This document shows positions 33,676 to 45,780 of a DNA stretch of 64,000 bases, piece after piece; the stretch's first letter is position 1, and each line of letters starts with the position of its first letter. Source of the DNA: Lathyrus oleraceus (taxonomy: Eukaryota > Streptophyta > Magnoliopsida > Fabales > Fabaceae). Location of the stretch: assembly GCF_024323335.1 (NCBI RefSeq), contig NC_066584.1:239409994-239473993 (forward strand). The letters run 5' to 3'. Under the pieces are notes generated by a model. That model was not told the origin of the DNA. It ran no database searches and saw nothing but the letters and a program-made list of their open reading frames with translations. A program made the translations under genes and the position numbers.

Positions 33676-35022
33676 AGGGTTGACTATGATGAAACCTTTT
33701 CACCAGTTGCAATGTTTAAATCTGTTTGGATTTTACTTGCTATCGCTGCATATGATGATTATGAAATATGGAAGATGGATGTCAAAACTGCTTTCCTTAA
33801 TGGGAATCTTCTTAAGGATGTGTACATGACCCAGCCTGAAGGATTTGACATACCAGAAGAAGACCAAAAGATATGTAAGTTACAAAGATCAATCTATGGA
33901 TTGAAGCAAGCTTCCAGAAGCTAGAATCTTCATTTTGATGAAACAGTAAAACAATACGGATTCATCAAGAATGAAGATGAGCCTTGTGTCTACAAGAAGG
34001 TTAGTGGGAGCATGATCGTCTTCCTGGTATTATATGTAGATGACATATTACTCATTGGAAACGATGTCCCTATCCTACAACAAGTAAAGTCTTGGTTGGG
34101 GAAATGCTTTTCTATGAAGGACCTGGGTGAAGCAACCTATATATTAGGAATCAGGATCTATAGAGATAGATCATAAAAACTGCTTGGCCTAAGTCAGAGT
34201 ACATACATAGACAAAGTGCTGAGACGCTTTAATATGCATGATTCCAAGAAAGGATTCATACCTATGCAACATGGCCTATGTCTATCAAAAACACAATCCC
34301 CTTCAACTAAGGAAGAAAGGGATCGCATGAATAAGATTCCATATGCATCTGCAATAGGACCTATCATGTATGCCATGTTATGTACTCGACCAGATGTCTC
34401 GTATGCTTTAAGTGCAACGAGTAGGTACCAATCTGATCCCGGTGATGCTCATTGGGTAGCCGTCAAGAATATCCTTAAGTATTTGAGAAGGACTAAGGAC
34501 TCATTCTTGATATATGGAGGTCAGGAAGAGCTTGTTGTAATTGGATACACCGATGCTAGCTTCCAGACAGATAAGGATGACTTTAGATCGCAATCTGGTT
34601 ATGTGTTTTGCTTAAACGGTGGCGCTGTGAGCTGGAAAAGTTCAAAGCAAGATACAGTTGTTGATTCTACAATCGAGGCCGAGTATATTATTGCCTCAAG
34701 TGCAACAAAGGAAGTTGTTTGGATCAAAAAGTTCATTAATGAACTTGGCATAGTTCCTAGCATTGTGGATCCCATTGGTCTCTATTGTGATAACAATGGT
34801 GCTATCACACGAGCTAAGGAGCCTAGATCTCACCAACGATCCAAACACATACTTAGGCGTTATCACCTCATTCGAGAGATAATAGATAGAGGAGATGTGA
34901 AAATATGTAGAGTACCTACACTTGACAATATTATTGACGCACTGACAAAGCTTCTTGCGCAGCAGAAGCATGATGACAATACTATATCTATGGGCATTAG
35001 GGGTATGCCTGATTGGCTCTAG
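33676..35022 (+). pseudogene. Copia reverse transcriptase and RNase H (3' part of pol), two stops
   Basis: The frame opens at the insertion site of C with RVDYDETFSPVAMFKSV, then RT motifs KMDVKTAFLNGNL, LQRSIYGLKQASR and the catalytic VLYVDDILLIGND, followed by LGEATYILGI and TRPDVSYALSATSRY. RNase H follows: GYTDASF, DSTIEAEYI, LYCDNNGAI, HILRRYHLIRE, ending MGIRGMPDWL. Stops interrupt at 33922-33924 (TAG after QASRS) and in the DRS-KLLGL stretch near 34177. Otherwise it is colinear with intact copia polyproteins. The lineage within copia is not assigned. Confidence 0.9.
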
Positions 35023-35036
35023 TGCTAGTGGGAGAT

Positions 35037-36385
35037 TGTTGGTGTAAGCCCTAGAGGCCAATACTTTTGATACTTGTATCGAATTATTTATTAATAATAA
35101 AAGGCTTTTTCTTTATTATGTTTGTTTAATAAAGTCCCTAGAATAGCTAGTCCGTTTAATGTATCAAGTGTGACTTAATCATGATATCACATTAAACATA
35201 AGGACATTATTCTTAAAGTATCTGTAGTCGAGCTTTATTGTGAAGTGGGATAACATTAAAGCATTAAGACTACTATGTATATAGACTGATGATCACATCT
35301 CATGGATCATGGATAAGGAGTTATCAACTCTTAAACACAGGTATGAATATTAATAGTAATATTTATACTGGATTGACCCGCTATGAGAATACTATATAGA
35401 ATGTTATGCAAAGTGTCATAAGTTATTCTCATGGTGATAATGGTGTATACCACCCTTCGATCTGAAACCACTATAGACCCTAAATGTAGAGTCGAGTGCC
35501 TTATTGCTGATCAAACGTTGTCCGTAACTGGATGACTATAAAGACAGTTGATGGGTACTCCACGAAGCATGCTGAGGGACATGAGTGACCTAGATGGAAT
35601 TTGCCCATCATGCGTAACAGGATAAATGTCTATGGGCCCAATATTGAACTGGACAAGGATGCCACGGTTTATGCCTTGTGTTCAATATAGACATAAGGGC
35701 AAAAGGGTAATTGCACACATAAGTATTATCACAAAAGGATTTGTCAGATCACATGACATTTTCGTGTCTTGGATAGCAGTGATGTGTTGCTAGATACCAC
35801 TCACTGTTTATTATGTTAAATATGTGATTTAATATAATTGTCAATGTCGCGAAAACCTACAGGGTCACACACAAAAGGACGGATTGATGAGAGATGGAGT
35901 AACTAAGGAACACTGTAAGGTACGGTGCACTTAAGTGAATTGTAGAACATCGTAAGGTACGGTGTACTTAAGTAGAATACGAAATATGGTAAGGTACAAT
36001 GCACTTAAGTGATTTTGGCATAATATAAGATATGGGCCACATACACTTAAGTGGGTTTTTTAGCTTGCAGCCCACACAAGTGGTTCTATAAATAGAACCC
36101 TTGCGCAGAAGCATTTGTGCAGTTGAAATTTCGTTTCTCTCTCTATCTCTCTCACTCAAAGCCTTCATTCGTAGTAGATAGCACTGAGATTGAAAGAATT
36201 CGTTCGTGTGGACTGAGTATAGGCGTTGTCACCATTCAACGTTCGTGATCGCTCCGTAGATCTGCATCAAAGGTTTCAATCGCCACAAGAGGTAACGATT
36301 CTATCACTGATCATGCTCATTCGTAAGGATCACTAAAGGAGAAATTTTTAAATTCCGCTGCATTTTGGATCGCTCTTCTCCTTCA
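35037..36385 (+). repeat. 3' LTR of copia element D
   Basis: It starts TGTTGGTG directly after the polypurine tract and ends near CTCCTTCA (36385; 36387 is possible). A TATA box TCTATAAATAG lies at 36085-36095. Upstream in U3, four diverged copies of a roughly 40-bp unit (35911-36053) share GTAAGGTACGGTG and the palindrome CACTTAAGTG, placed like a retrotransposon enhancer. Confidence 0.82.
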
Positions 36386-37706
36386 CAAACCAATCTATAT
36401 TCCAAAGTCGAATCTTTATCGGAGGTGTGACGGCTGAAAAAATTAAATCGGCATTTCTCTTGTGAATGTATTCAAACATGATTAAAGAACAAAAAAATGA
36501 AAGAGATTGAAGTAGAATGAAAGAAAATGGGGTTGGAAGGTAAGAAGTTGTGTGAAAAAATATGGGAGATGCGCATGGTATTTATAGATGAACCATGAAA
36601 TGCATGCGCCAAAGGCCTAGGCGTCACACGCACATGGCACAAGCACATGCATGCATGCGTCGGATGCATGGGCGCATGTGCTAAACTACACATGCATACG
36701 CCAGCAACCATGGTGTCTCCATGCAATGTCATTGGAAGCATGCGTCAATGGAGTTGGCGCCTCCTTTGAAAGTTTAATGGATGCACCAGTTCAACTGACG
36801 CATCTCTTTAGAAAGGTGGTTATTTTGATTATTTTTTTTGAAAAAATGATTATTTAGGGATTTAATTTGAAAAACATGATTATTTAAAAAAATCATTTTT
36901 TTACCTAACATATTTTTATTTAATTTTTGACTTTCAGAATAAAAAATTCACATTCATTTCGAACAATATCCTAAACAAATATTCATATACTTTACGATTT
37001 TTGCCTAATTTTTAATAATATATTCATAACAATAATATTATTCAATTAATTTAAAATATACAATTTTAGTTAAATATATTATTTTGATTAATTATAGGTA
37101 AATATATAATGATATTAAAATTTGTTTTTCGAAAAACATAGTGGGGACACATGCCCTATTACCAATACATGTGTCTCCGTCCTTACCCTAATCCAATATA
37201 ATTTTTGAGTTCTTCCATTTTAAGGGTTTTTTTATTGTAAGAGCACCTTTTTTTTTTCTTTTCTCCATCACAGATTTACAATAACAAGTAAATATGGCTA
37301 GAACCTCAACCAAAAATACACGTAGTAGTAATAACTAAAAAATATATGAAGTGGTGAAAACCCCAGATGGTTCTCCATTTTGCACTTCATTGAACTTCTT
37401 CCACCAAAAACAACCACCACCCATGTAAAAAGTTTGTGAAACTTTCAAATTCATTATACTTTTAACATTGAGATTATAGAACCATAACTTGAATATCATA
37501 ATCATAACTAACAATGATTTCCTAGATTTACAACCCCCCCGTATGCTCGGTTTGTCCTAAAAGAATCAGAAAAAACTATATATACTTAGATAACAATCCA
37601 GTAACTCATCAATGCACACACTACAAACATCATTTATATAAGACTATAACATATCAACACTACAAATTAAAGCCTGCACCAGTGGCATTAACTATTGCCC
37701 ATCATT
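36386..37706. repeat. Intergenic stretch with LTR-like, GC-palindrome-rich repeat
   Basis: No gene was found. At 36420-36780 there is an LTR- or promoter-like repeat on the - strand: TATA box TCTATAAATACC at 36577-36588, and upstream of it a cluster of GCATGCGCC, CATGCATGCATGCG and GGCGCC-type motifs (36598-36760). From 36830 to 37130 the DNA is AT-rich. Near 37143-37177, GGGGACACATG is followed by an inverted CATGTGTCTCC. The 3' untranslated part of the host gene should begin below 37707. Confidence 0.45.
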
Positions 37707-40700
37707 TCAGATTTCACCTGTCCCAAGAGGTTGTCTTGAGGCATTTCCAGAGGCCCAGGCTTGATAATCTTTCACAAGCTGTTCAAGAAAAATAACTCGC
37801 ATAAAATAAATCAAGTTTAATAATTTGCTAAGTATCTAAAATTAGTTACAAAATTTCAAGTAGCAAGCAATCTATTGTAGAATCATAGTCAGCATGCCAG
37901 AATCGGTAGCAGCAATAGAAAACCAAAAGACTGAGGAAATAAAAGTTTAACTCAGCATTTTTACTTTGTTATATAGAAACATTGTACATAATACATTAGT
38001 AGTATATATTTATATAACTCTTAAGATATTTTAAAGAATATATTAGAACTAATCAGGTTGAGATTTTATAGTTATTTATAAAACATTCATACGGTACTGT
38101 ACATCGTCTGTACAGTCATTATTCATCACCCGCTGTGGCTCGATAAGGTTGTAGAATAAAAAATTCACACCTTTCTTTAGATTGCTCGTGCCCTCCTCAT
38201 TGATGTCAGTCTCAGACTCATATCCGGGGGGAAGTTGTAATGAATGTTGTCTGTATTTTCAATCGAATGTTGTCTCGTGTTCCAGTTAATGCTAGTCCTA
38301 TACAGCTTATGATCTCAGTTTTCTTTTGTTCCTATCATTTTGAATATGGAGCCCAGATTCTTTGGGCGATGCTTTTGTTCGTGTACATAAACAATACCGG
38401 ACTATGTTATGTTGGACACTGGTGTTGTGAGGAGTATCTTTTTGGATTATCCACGTAACAAAAAGGGTATAAAATGCTATAATCTTCCGAGTCATTGATA
38501 CCTATTCTTTCCATAGATGTTACTATCTTTCATGAACATGTGTCCTTAGTTCTATAGATATGATTTAGAATCTGAGCCCGAGTTTCTCCTCCTTGGTTCT
38601 TTCTTTTTAGGGTTAACATATGAGTCATGTGTTTCCATTTGTTCCTCCTTTTCCTCCCTTTTAATGTGTGAAGAAAAAGTGTATGAGCACCAAAGAGGAG
38701 AATATCAAGGTTGACAAGGGTCAATATCAGAGATTAGTGAGAAGTTGATTGAATCAACAACACTCAATAGACCGGACTTGGTATATGCATTCAGTTCATG
38801 CATTATCGAAGGACGGGAGACTTGGAAGTTGTAAATCGTGCTTTGCAACATTTCAAAGTCTCTCCAAAAAGAGGACTCTAGTTCAAAAGAGGCGGAAGCT
38901 TGACTGTGGAGGCTTATATTAATATAGATTATACAGGCTCAATGAGTGATAGAAATTCCACTCCAGCTACTGTACTTTTTAAGGGGGGATCTTGTTGCTC
39001 GGAGGAATAAGAAACAAAGTGTAGTCTCTCAATCAAATGTTGATGTAGAATTTAAAGCTACGACACAGAATATGTGAGCTATTGTAAATGAAAATTGTGC
39101 TTGAACTTGATGACAAAGTATGAAAGTCCTATAAAGTTATTGTGGCAATAAATCAAATATTTATATTGCTTATAGTCTTGTTTAACATGACATGATAAAA
39201 ACATCATGAGGTAGACCGGCACTTTATCAAGGAAAACGTGATACCTTATGGGAACTAGTAAAAAATGTGTGAACAAAGGCTTGCAAACAGAACAAATTAG
39301 AAATCTTGCAAACTATGAACAATAAATATCCACCCACCAGCTTGAGGGCAAGTATTATAAATATGTAATTATTATTAGGTCTATTATTTAGACCCATAAG
39401 TTAAGTTAGAGTTTGTCAATATATTTTCATTAGTGCTTGTACTTGTAATACAATAATATTCAAAATATTTTTTCCACAACATGTGAAACATACTAACAAG
39501 TTAATGCAAAGTTGTATTGATGCCTGTCAAACTTCAAATTTTACACAAAGTTTGTTAAGTGCCAATTGATAGCTTCGTCCAAATTTATGGCATGCCTTCC
39601 TATCACACCCTCAGGCAAGAAGCAACTAGCAATCTAAGAAACAACTAGCATCATGAATAGCATAGTAACATACATGCTAATTGATCATTGAGCAAAAGCA
39701 AAACCTTTAGACAAGCATATAACTAGTTGAGCAAACAAACAAATCATGGATCAAATTTTTAAGATGCATTCAGAAATCGTCAATATATGTGGCAATAAAG
39801 TTAACAATTGGTTCAAAATTGTTAGAGCTCCATAATATAACCCTCACACATTTCCATTCTAACTAACCATCCACTTGGCCAGTTTGTTACAAATTTCATC
39901 CCATCCTCTCACGAGCTAGACAAGTGGAGTCTATTAAAGTGATTTTGCAGAGAGATGCATAGAATAAAATATTGCAGAAGGTAATGTGAGACACAAAAGA
40001 GCCAAATGGTTTTAATGATAAGCTTTCTAAGGTTTTCTATATAAAACCCAAGGATATTATAGTGTATTTGAATAATTTTGGGCAACTGGCCTAACCACAT
40101 AGATGAGGGACGAGACCTCGAAACACCTCTCTCTAGTAATAATGTTTGATAGGTTTCACATTTTAGACTGCAATTAATACACCATGCTACTTTGTTGGAA
40201 CAAATTACAATATTGCAAAACAAAATCTTCTATCTTTCCCACTCTCTCTATAAACTCTGATACAGGTAGCTCGGCTGAGCTAAACACCTGCAATATGAAT
40301 ACATATATAAGGACTGCCCATGAAATGTAGCTTTTAAACTTAAATTTGCAGAAACACCCACTCTTTCATTCATTTAAATATTTGTGTAAAATCTGGCAGA
40401 ATAATCTAACTGAATCATTTTCTTCTGTATTTTTTCACTATGTGACTTTGTCTGTGAACAGTTCAACTCTACCAAAATTTTCAATTTGATGCAGGTCAAA
40501 ATCTGTAAGGAGAGGCTACTGGTCATGTACATGAAATCTAAAAGATAAAGAAATCAGAGATGCTTTGATAGAACTGGAACTAGGGATTGATCAAGAAGCA
40601 ATATCACAGTAGGGAAATTCCCTTTGTGTAAGTATGAAACTTTTATTGATTTTTATTGAAAACACTTTACAGATTTTCGAGGAATATGAAACCTCTCAAA

Positions 40701-43700
40701 TACAATTCTAATTTATCAAAATGGATTCTTAATATCTACAATATATTCTCTTATTTATAGACTGATTTCCTATTAACAGTGTCACTTCTACCTACTTACT
40801 GACAATTACAGCCGTCAGTTACACTAACCTCCTAACTACTAACTGCCTAAAGACAGTTATACAGATGCCAGTTAAAGGATAAATATGTTATGGCCCTTTA
40901 TATGGCTTCTTCCTCACATAAACTTGTTTGATAGGAGGCTGCTGTACTCTATCATGCTTCTCAGAGGCCAGGTTTACAGTTATTTGTCTTCCTAGATTAT
41001 GTTATGTTATTGTCAGAGTTGAAGTTATGTAGATTAGGTTAATAAAGTCACATACTAATTCCCTTCCCTGTAAATATTTTCAGGTTTAATATGTCAAAGT
41101 GGAGATAAATACCTTCCCCCAGAGGACGACAGAAATAGCACAGTCAAATTTTGTTGTTCTTTCTAGGTTGAGTATTGATATCTCATTATGGTGCATCTAT
41201 TGGATGGGATATGATGACTATACTTATGAGATAGGATACCTTGGCTAAAAATAAAGTTAGATTTATGTAGGATAAACAATTTTGGCTATTGAGTCTATGT
41301 TAGAACTTAAGTCCACAAGGAGAATCCAATCCAACAGACTAGTCCATTAGGTGGCAGAGCCTCATGGCTTGTAGTGAATACAATAAACGTTACCCTGCCT
41401 GCGATAAGATGTGCAAGGGGCTTTTGGATTCTGATATGTGTAAAAATACGATCCTCTGACCTAACTATTAAGTTAGGTATTTGTAATACAGGTTCCTCCC
41501 TGAGGGAATCTGTTTCCTTTGCCTATTATTTCAGCCGTATGAGGCAAGCTTGACCAAATAGTGAGTGTACTGGATGAGTCATCCATTTTAATATAGAAAG
41601 ACGTGGTTAGTCAATCAGCTTTGACCAGGAAAGTCCTCTCAATTGTTGGAACATGTTTCGTAAGTCACCCCTTATAAAGCAGGGGACGTGGATGACTCGC
41701 CCCACGTCTGACATGTCATCGACCTTACAAGATGATGGGCTAATGGGCCGAACCCTTTGACACTTGTTGGATCTGAGTTATAACATAACGGTCCACAGTC
41801 TCTTAAGCACGAGGTCTGTAAGGGCGAAGTGGTCAAGTGAGAGACATGACAGTCCACAGTTCTTCAAGCACAAGGCCTGTAAGAGCGAAATGGTAGCAAG
41901 TGACATGACAATCCACAGCACATCAAGCACACAGTTTGTAAGGGAAAAATGCTTAAAGAGTCATTTAAAATACTTCATTTATTGTAAATCCTAACGGTCT
42001 ATGCATGACAATCAACAGCCCATCAAGCACACGCTTTGTAAGGGAAAAATGCTTAATGAGTCATTTAAAATACTTCATTTATTTTCATTTTCAGAGTAAT
42101 AATGTTTTCATTTAAAGACGATCATCTACGTGTTTGGGATTGAAACTAAAGCAACTCTGGTCAGTTGTACCACAAACTTATCTTCACAATATTTTATGCT
42201 GCAGGGACATCAACTCAGACGACAACTATGTAACTTAATAGCATGGACATTAGGCGGAGGAGATTTACTGTCTAATTTATGATACTAAGCAGTATGATGA
42301 ATATACTGAAGTATGTGTAGAGAAATAGTATTACGTTATAATACAATAAAGAAAAATAATTAAATCTACAGGTATTTTGAATTGTCAAATTATGTAACTT
42401 GAACTCAATTTTTCTATACTTGTAACTTCACAGTTCACAGACCCTCAAGTGAGTAAACGTTCAAACTTCTATACTTATTCTGGTTTCTTCTGATACATGT
42501 GATAATTTATCGATCTTTTGTACTTGGAAACTTTGTAGGATATTGTGATGTGCCCTTGAGGCCTGGACACATTTATGCTTATTAGATTTCATGGATATGG
42601 TTGAGTGAAGATGCAACAGTGCAAAATTTCTGTGCCAAAGTGCAAGTGCAAGTGCAACCTGTTACACTTTGGTGCATTTGGTTAGAGCATAAGTTACTTA
42701 TGAAGCAAAAGTTGATTTGGAATAAGATTAGCCTGTTTTGATTGACTTATTTGAACTTATCTACTTACATAAGTTTTCTAACACTGTTTGGGAGACCTTA
42801 TCAAAACAGTTTGACATTTTTATCTAAACTTGTTTATCTTATTTTTATAAGTTCTCCAAGATTTCTTATGAAAACAACTTACACAATATATAAAACTTAT
42901 GCAAGCTTATCCATAAGCGCTTCTGCTATAAGTTGTTTATCAACTAGGTCCTAGGTGCCTCACTTTTGGATTCGCACATGTCCTTTTAAATGGGGTTTCT
43001 AGCAGATACGGATTGGGAGCAAGGTAGTCAAGCACTAGATTTTAAGTAGGATTGGACGGCCTATAAAAGATCGTAAAACTAGATTCGTAGCATGACACTT
43101 AAGATATTACCGAAGGGCAAAGCGGTAATTTGACATACATATACACACAAAAAAACATGAAAATTATAATACATGGACAAAATAACCTATAAATGACAAA
43201 ATTCAATCAATTTAATTAATAATACATAACCATCATTTCATAATTTAACAAGTTTCAAAAGACTTTGTTCAAAATAAGCAGCTCAAAAACATAAATCTAA
43301 CTAACAAGTCTAATCATCTAAGATATTATGTAATTCCCATATCAACATAGTCATGTAAAAGGCAACTTCGGCACGTAAGATCGTAAGATTTTAAGACCCA
43401 GCACTCAATCTTGACCACAAAGTGCACGAAAAAAGTTTTTTCTCAAATCGTAGCACTAAAAGGCAATTTCAGCACGTAAGATCGTAAGATTGTAAGATCT
43501 TAAGACACAACACTCGATCTTGACTATACACTAATTAGGAGTATGTTTTTCTCTTATGTTAAGGAGCTACTCCTTTGTAATCTGTTCTTTGTCAAAGTAA
43601 ATCTCTTCTTTCATCCAAAAATAGAAACACATCTTAAAATCAGAGTTGAATATAATAAATTAAGCTTCAACAAACCTGTGACATAAAACGGGGAAGCATA

Positions 43701-44614
43701 ATCTTGAGTATCTGTTCAAGGACTTGAGTCCCAGCTGATTCAATTGCTTGCTTTGGTATTGCTTTGAACGCAAAAGGAATTTCAATGCTTACCTGAATTC
43801 AACATAGCAATGAAAAGAAAGTTTTAACCGAACCGCCGCAAATCAAAAATCACAAGAAAACATTAGGAAACTTAAAAGTACTACGACCTCAATTACAGTG
43901 TCGGATGAGAGTTGCTGCACCAGTGACTCATTTGAGTCGCTATCACACGATATCCGGTTCACCATTATAGCTGCATTACCATTTACCATTACCATATTAA
44001 AGTATTGAAAAGGAATTCCTGAAATTGTATATCATGACAGTTACAAAGGAAACAAACAATCCTCACCATCAAACTTATCGTTCTGCGCGGCAACCATCGG
44101 CGAGCCCTCAAGCTGTAAAGTAAGAAACGATAAGAAAGGGGAAACAAACAGATAAAGGTTAAAAAAACAGTGAGATAAGGAAATGTGAGAGTGAGAGTGA
44201 CCTTGCAGGATAAGAGCTTAATGCAACAGCCATGAGGTTGCTGTTCAACCTTGACGAGCAAAACGGGACAAACCTCAAAGGTGAAAAACTTAATTGTGTA
44301 AACATAACACCTGAATGTATCTTCACTGACACGCACAATCCTCTCCGCATCCAACACTGAATATTGACTCGCCGGTAACTTCATGTATTCAACTACACAA
44401 GCAAAATAAATCAAACTATCACTCTATCTGTGTATCTATGAATGATTCAAAATCGATTACCTTAGGACTTACTTAGGGGACGTTGGAGTTGTTGAACTGA
44501 AACGGATTCCTTACGGCGAGCAACGAAGCGGGCTTTCTGGGACGGAGGAAGAGGAGTTGCGGAAGCACGAATCGGTTGAAAACAGGAAATGGGAAGAATG
44601 GTACAGTAAGCCAT
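37707..44614 (-). CDS. DUF1997 family protein, plastid-targeted type (host gene, six coding exons, 216 aa)
   Basis: Coding exons on the - strand: 44473-44614, 44202-44392, 44067-44112, 43888-43970, 43676-43792, 37707-37778 (142+191+46+83+117+72 = 651 nt). All five introns are GT-AG and all phases fit. The protein starts MAYCTILPIS and has a serine/arginine-rich N-terminus like a chloroplast transit peptide. The DUF1997 body follows: YMKLPASQYSVLDAERI, FFTFEVCPVLLVKVEQQPHG, IKLLSCK, LEGSPMVAAQNDKFD, VNRISCDSDS, IEIPFAFKAIP, TQVLEQILKIMLPRFM, LVKDYQAWASGNASRQPLG. Function is unknown; I recall related Arabidopsis proteins in this family (AT4G31115, AT5G04440). The ATG at 44614 is the first in the exon. 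The last intron is 5.9 kb against 79-191 bases for the others. No stop or frameshift is seen, so it is probably functional. Confidence 0.88.
38160..39480 (+). pseudogene. Degraded Ty1/copia remnant in the intron, antisense to the gene
   Basis: With many stops, the + strand still shows integrase-end motifs (EVVMNVVCIFNRMLSRVP, near 38225-38288), then VDKGQYQRLV near 38715, NRPDLVYAFSSCI near 38770, an RNase H stretch (LTVEAYINIDYTGSMSDRNST near 38900-38960), HEVDRHFIKENVIPYG near 39205-39250, and a copia-style end with a polypurine tract (GAGGGCAAGTA near 39340). The next 130 bases look like a short LTR. Most of RT is missing. The motif order matches the Ale/Retrofit-like copia group (inference). 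Confidence 0.7.
40620..40940 (-). repeat. LTR-like fragment in the intron
   Basis: The - strand has GTCTATAAATAAGAG (TATA-like, near 40760) followed some 120 bases later by AATAAAA signals near 40660, the layout of a short copia LTR. The ends are not resolved. Confidence 0.4.
41788..42090 (+). repeat. Imperfect tandem repeats in the intron
   Basis: Four diverged units begin GTCCACAG, GTCCACAG, ATCCACAG and ATCAACAG (near 41791, 41851, 41911, 42011), followed by TCAAGCAC and TGTAAG. The last two units extend with a shared AAATGCTTAA...GAGTCATTTAAAATACTTC. Confidence 0.65.
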
Positions 44615-44762
44615 ACAATTCCGACTGTCGTGGGAAGGTATGGATAGCTCGCCAGTCTCTTGTGGATATGGTCAGTCTGGTCATGCGCACGTCACTGCTA
44701 ACTTGTTTCAAATATTTCACTTTTATTATTATTTCAATTAAATCCTATTATTATTATTATTA

Positions 44763-44800
44763 CTAGCGTTCAGACGGGCACGGGAGTGCCCGTCTGCCCG
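44763..44800 (-). mobile_element. Helitron-like 3' terminus upstream of the DUF1997 gene
   Basis: On the - strand a perfect 11-bp stem with a 4-base loop (CAGACGGGCAC/GTGCCCGTCTG, 44771-44796) is followed seven bases on by CTAG at 44766-44763 and then T. Helitrons end in a hairpin plus CTRR and insert between A and T. The element would extend to higher coordinates. The 5' end (A^TC) was not located, and no Rep/helicase was found. Confidence 0.5.
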
Positions 44801-45780
44801 CTTTTTTTAATGCGCACAACAGAGAAAAATAACTGCAGTTTTTCTTTTTATGAGGTTTCTATTGTAGGTCACATTAAAAATACTATTATTACATTTTGAA
44901 AATGGTAAACAAAGATATTAAAAATTATATCGAAGCATGCAAAATAATATTGATACTATGTAATCAATGACGTTCTTTAAGAGGAATGTCGAACATGATA
45001 TCTTTACTCGAAGTATTTTCTTTTTTCCTGCAATTGTTTTCCGTAGTAAAGAGAAAATGTAAGATTCTCAAATTAGAATTTTTTTTAGAGAAAAAGATAG
45101 TAAAATTAATAGTAAGTAGTGTAATATAGTTTTTTTTACCTTATAAAGATTCGAATCAATTCTTCGTACATCCCTTTATCAATGCGCTATTGAGATTTAA
45201 AAAACTACAAATATATGACGGAATGTCATATCATCATAGAAATACATTTAAAACATTTGACTCGCTTGAATATAATATGGGTTATTGTGACAAAAAAAAT
45301 GTATACCTGGAGAATAAAGATACTTTGTTTTAGTCTAGATTTGGTAGAACAACAACTATGACTTGTTTATGAATTACTTGAATTCAAGATCTAAAACTCA
45401 AAAATGCAATAACTCTCCCGCCCAAAAGTGCACGTAACAACTTGTTAGTGTATAATATATAAATATTAAAAGAAAGTTTACTAAAATCGATGTGGGACTT
45501 GGATTCTACATAAATATCACTAAAATAATTCTCCTAGCTTCTTCTCCGTAATATTGTTACCGATAGTTGGCAATGCAATTAAACATGCATGAGCTATCAT
45601 ATTTTTCATCAAAATAGAACCATATCTTTACATGTTAAGTTAACTCTATAATCATTACTTCCAATATTATGTTGCTAACAACTAATATCCAACTTTATTT
45701 GTTGTCATATCCAACTTTTAACAACTCGCCCATAAATGATGAATGATGAACTTTAATTTTTCATCACGCCCTTATATTCT
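44801..45780. other. AT-rich stretch, possible Helitron body
   Basis: No gene or clear repeat was recognised. Short open frames lack any family resemblance. Confidence 0.4.

Larger units (their letters stand above)
33674..36385 (+). mobile_element. Element D: Ty1/copia retrotransposon, 3' half
   Basis: Pol 3' half, polypurine tract (AGTGGGAGAT at 35027-35036) and 3' LTR. The 5' half should lie left of the window, beyond the nested elements. It is the oldest layer of the left-hand nest. Confidence 0.85.
37779..43675 (-). other. Long last intron of the DUF1997 gene
   Basis: 5,897 bp. It contains the copia remnant, an LTR-like fragment, imperfect tandem repeats at 41788-42090, a possible MITE near 42650-42955 (ATAAG-rich ends), and a duplicated segment (about 43357-43430 and 43457-43535, sharing GCACGTAAGATCGTAAGAT). 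No coding exon of the host gene was recognised inside it. Confidence 0.8.

Noticed and set aside
42650..42955. ATAAG-rich segment resembling a legume MITE
   Set aside because: The ends look partly inverted (CATAAG...CTTATG) but I could not define termini or a target duplication, so it is only mentioned within the intron.
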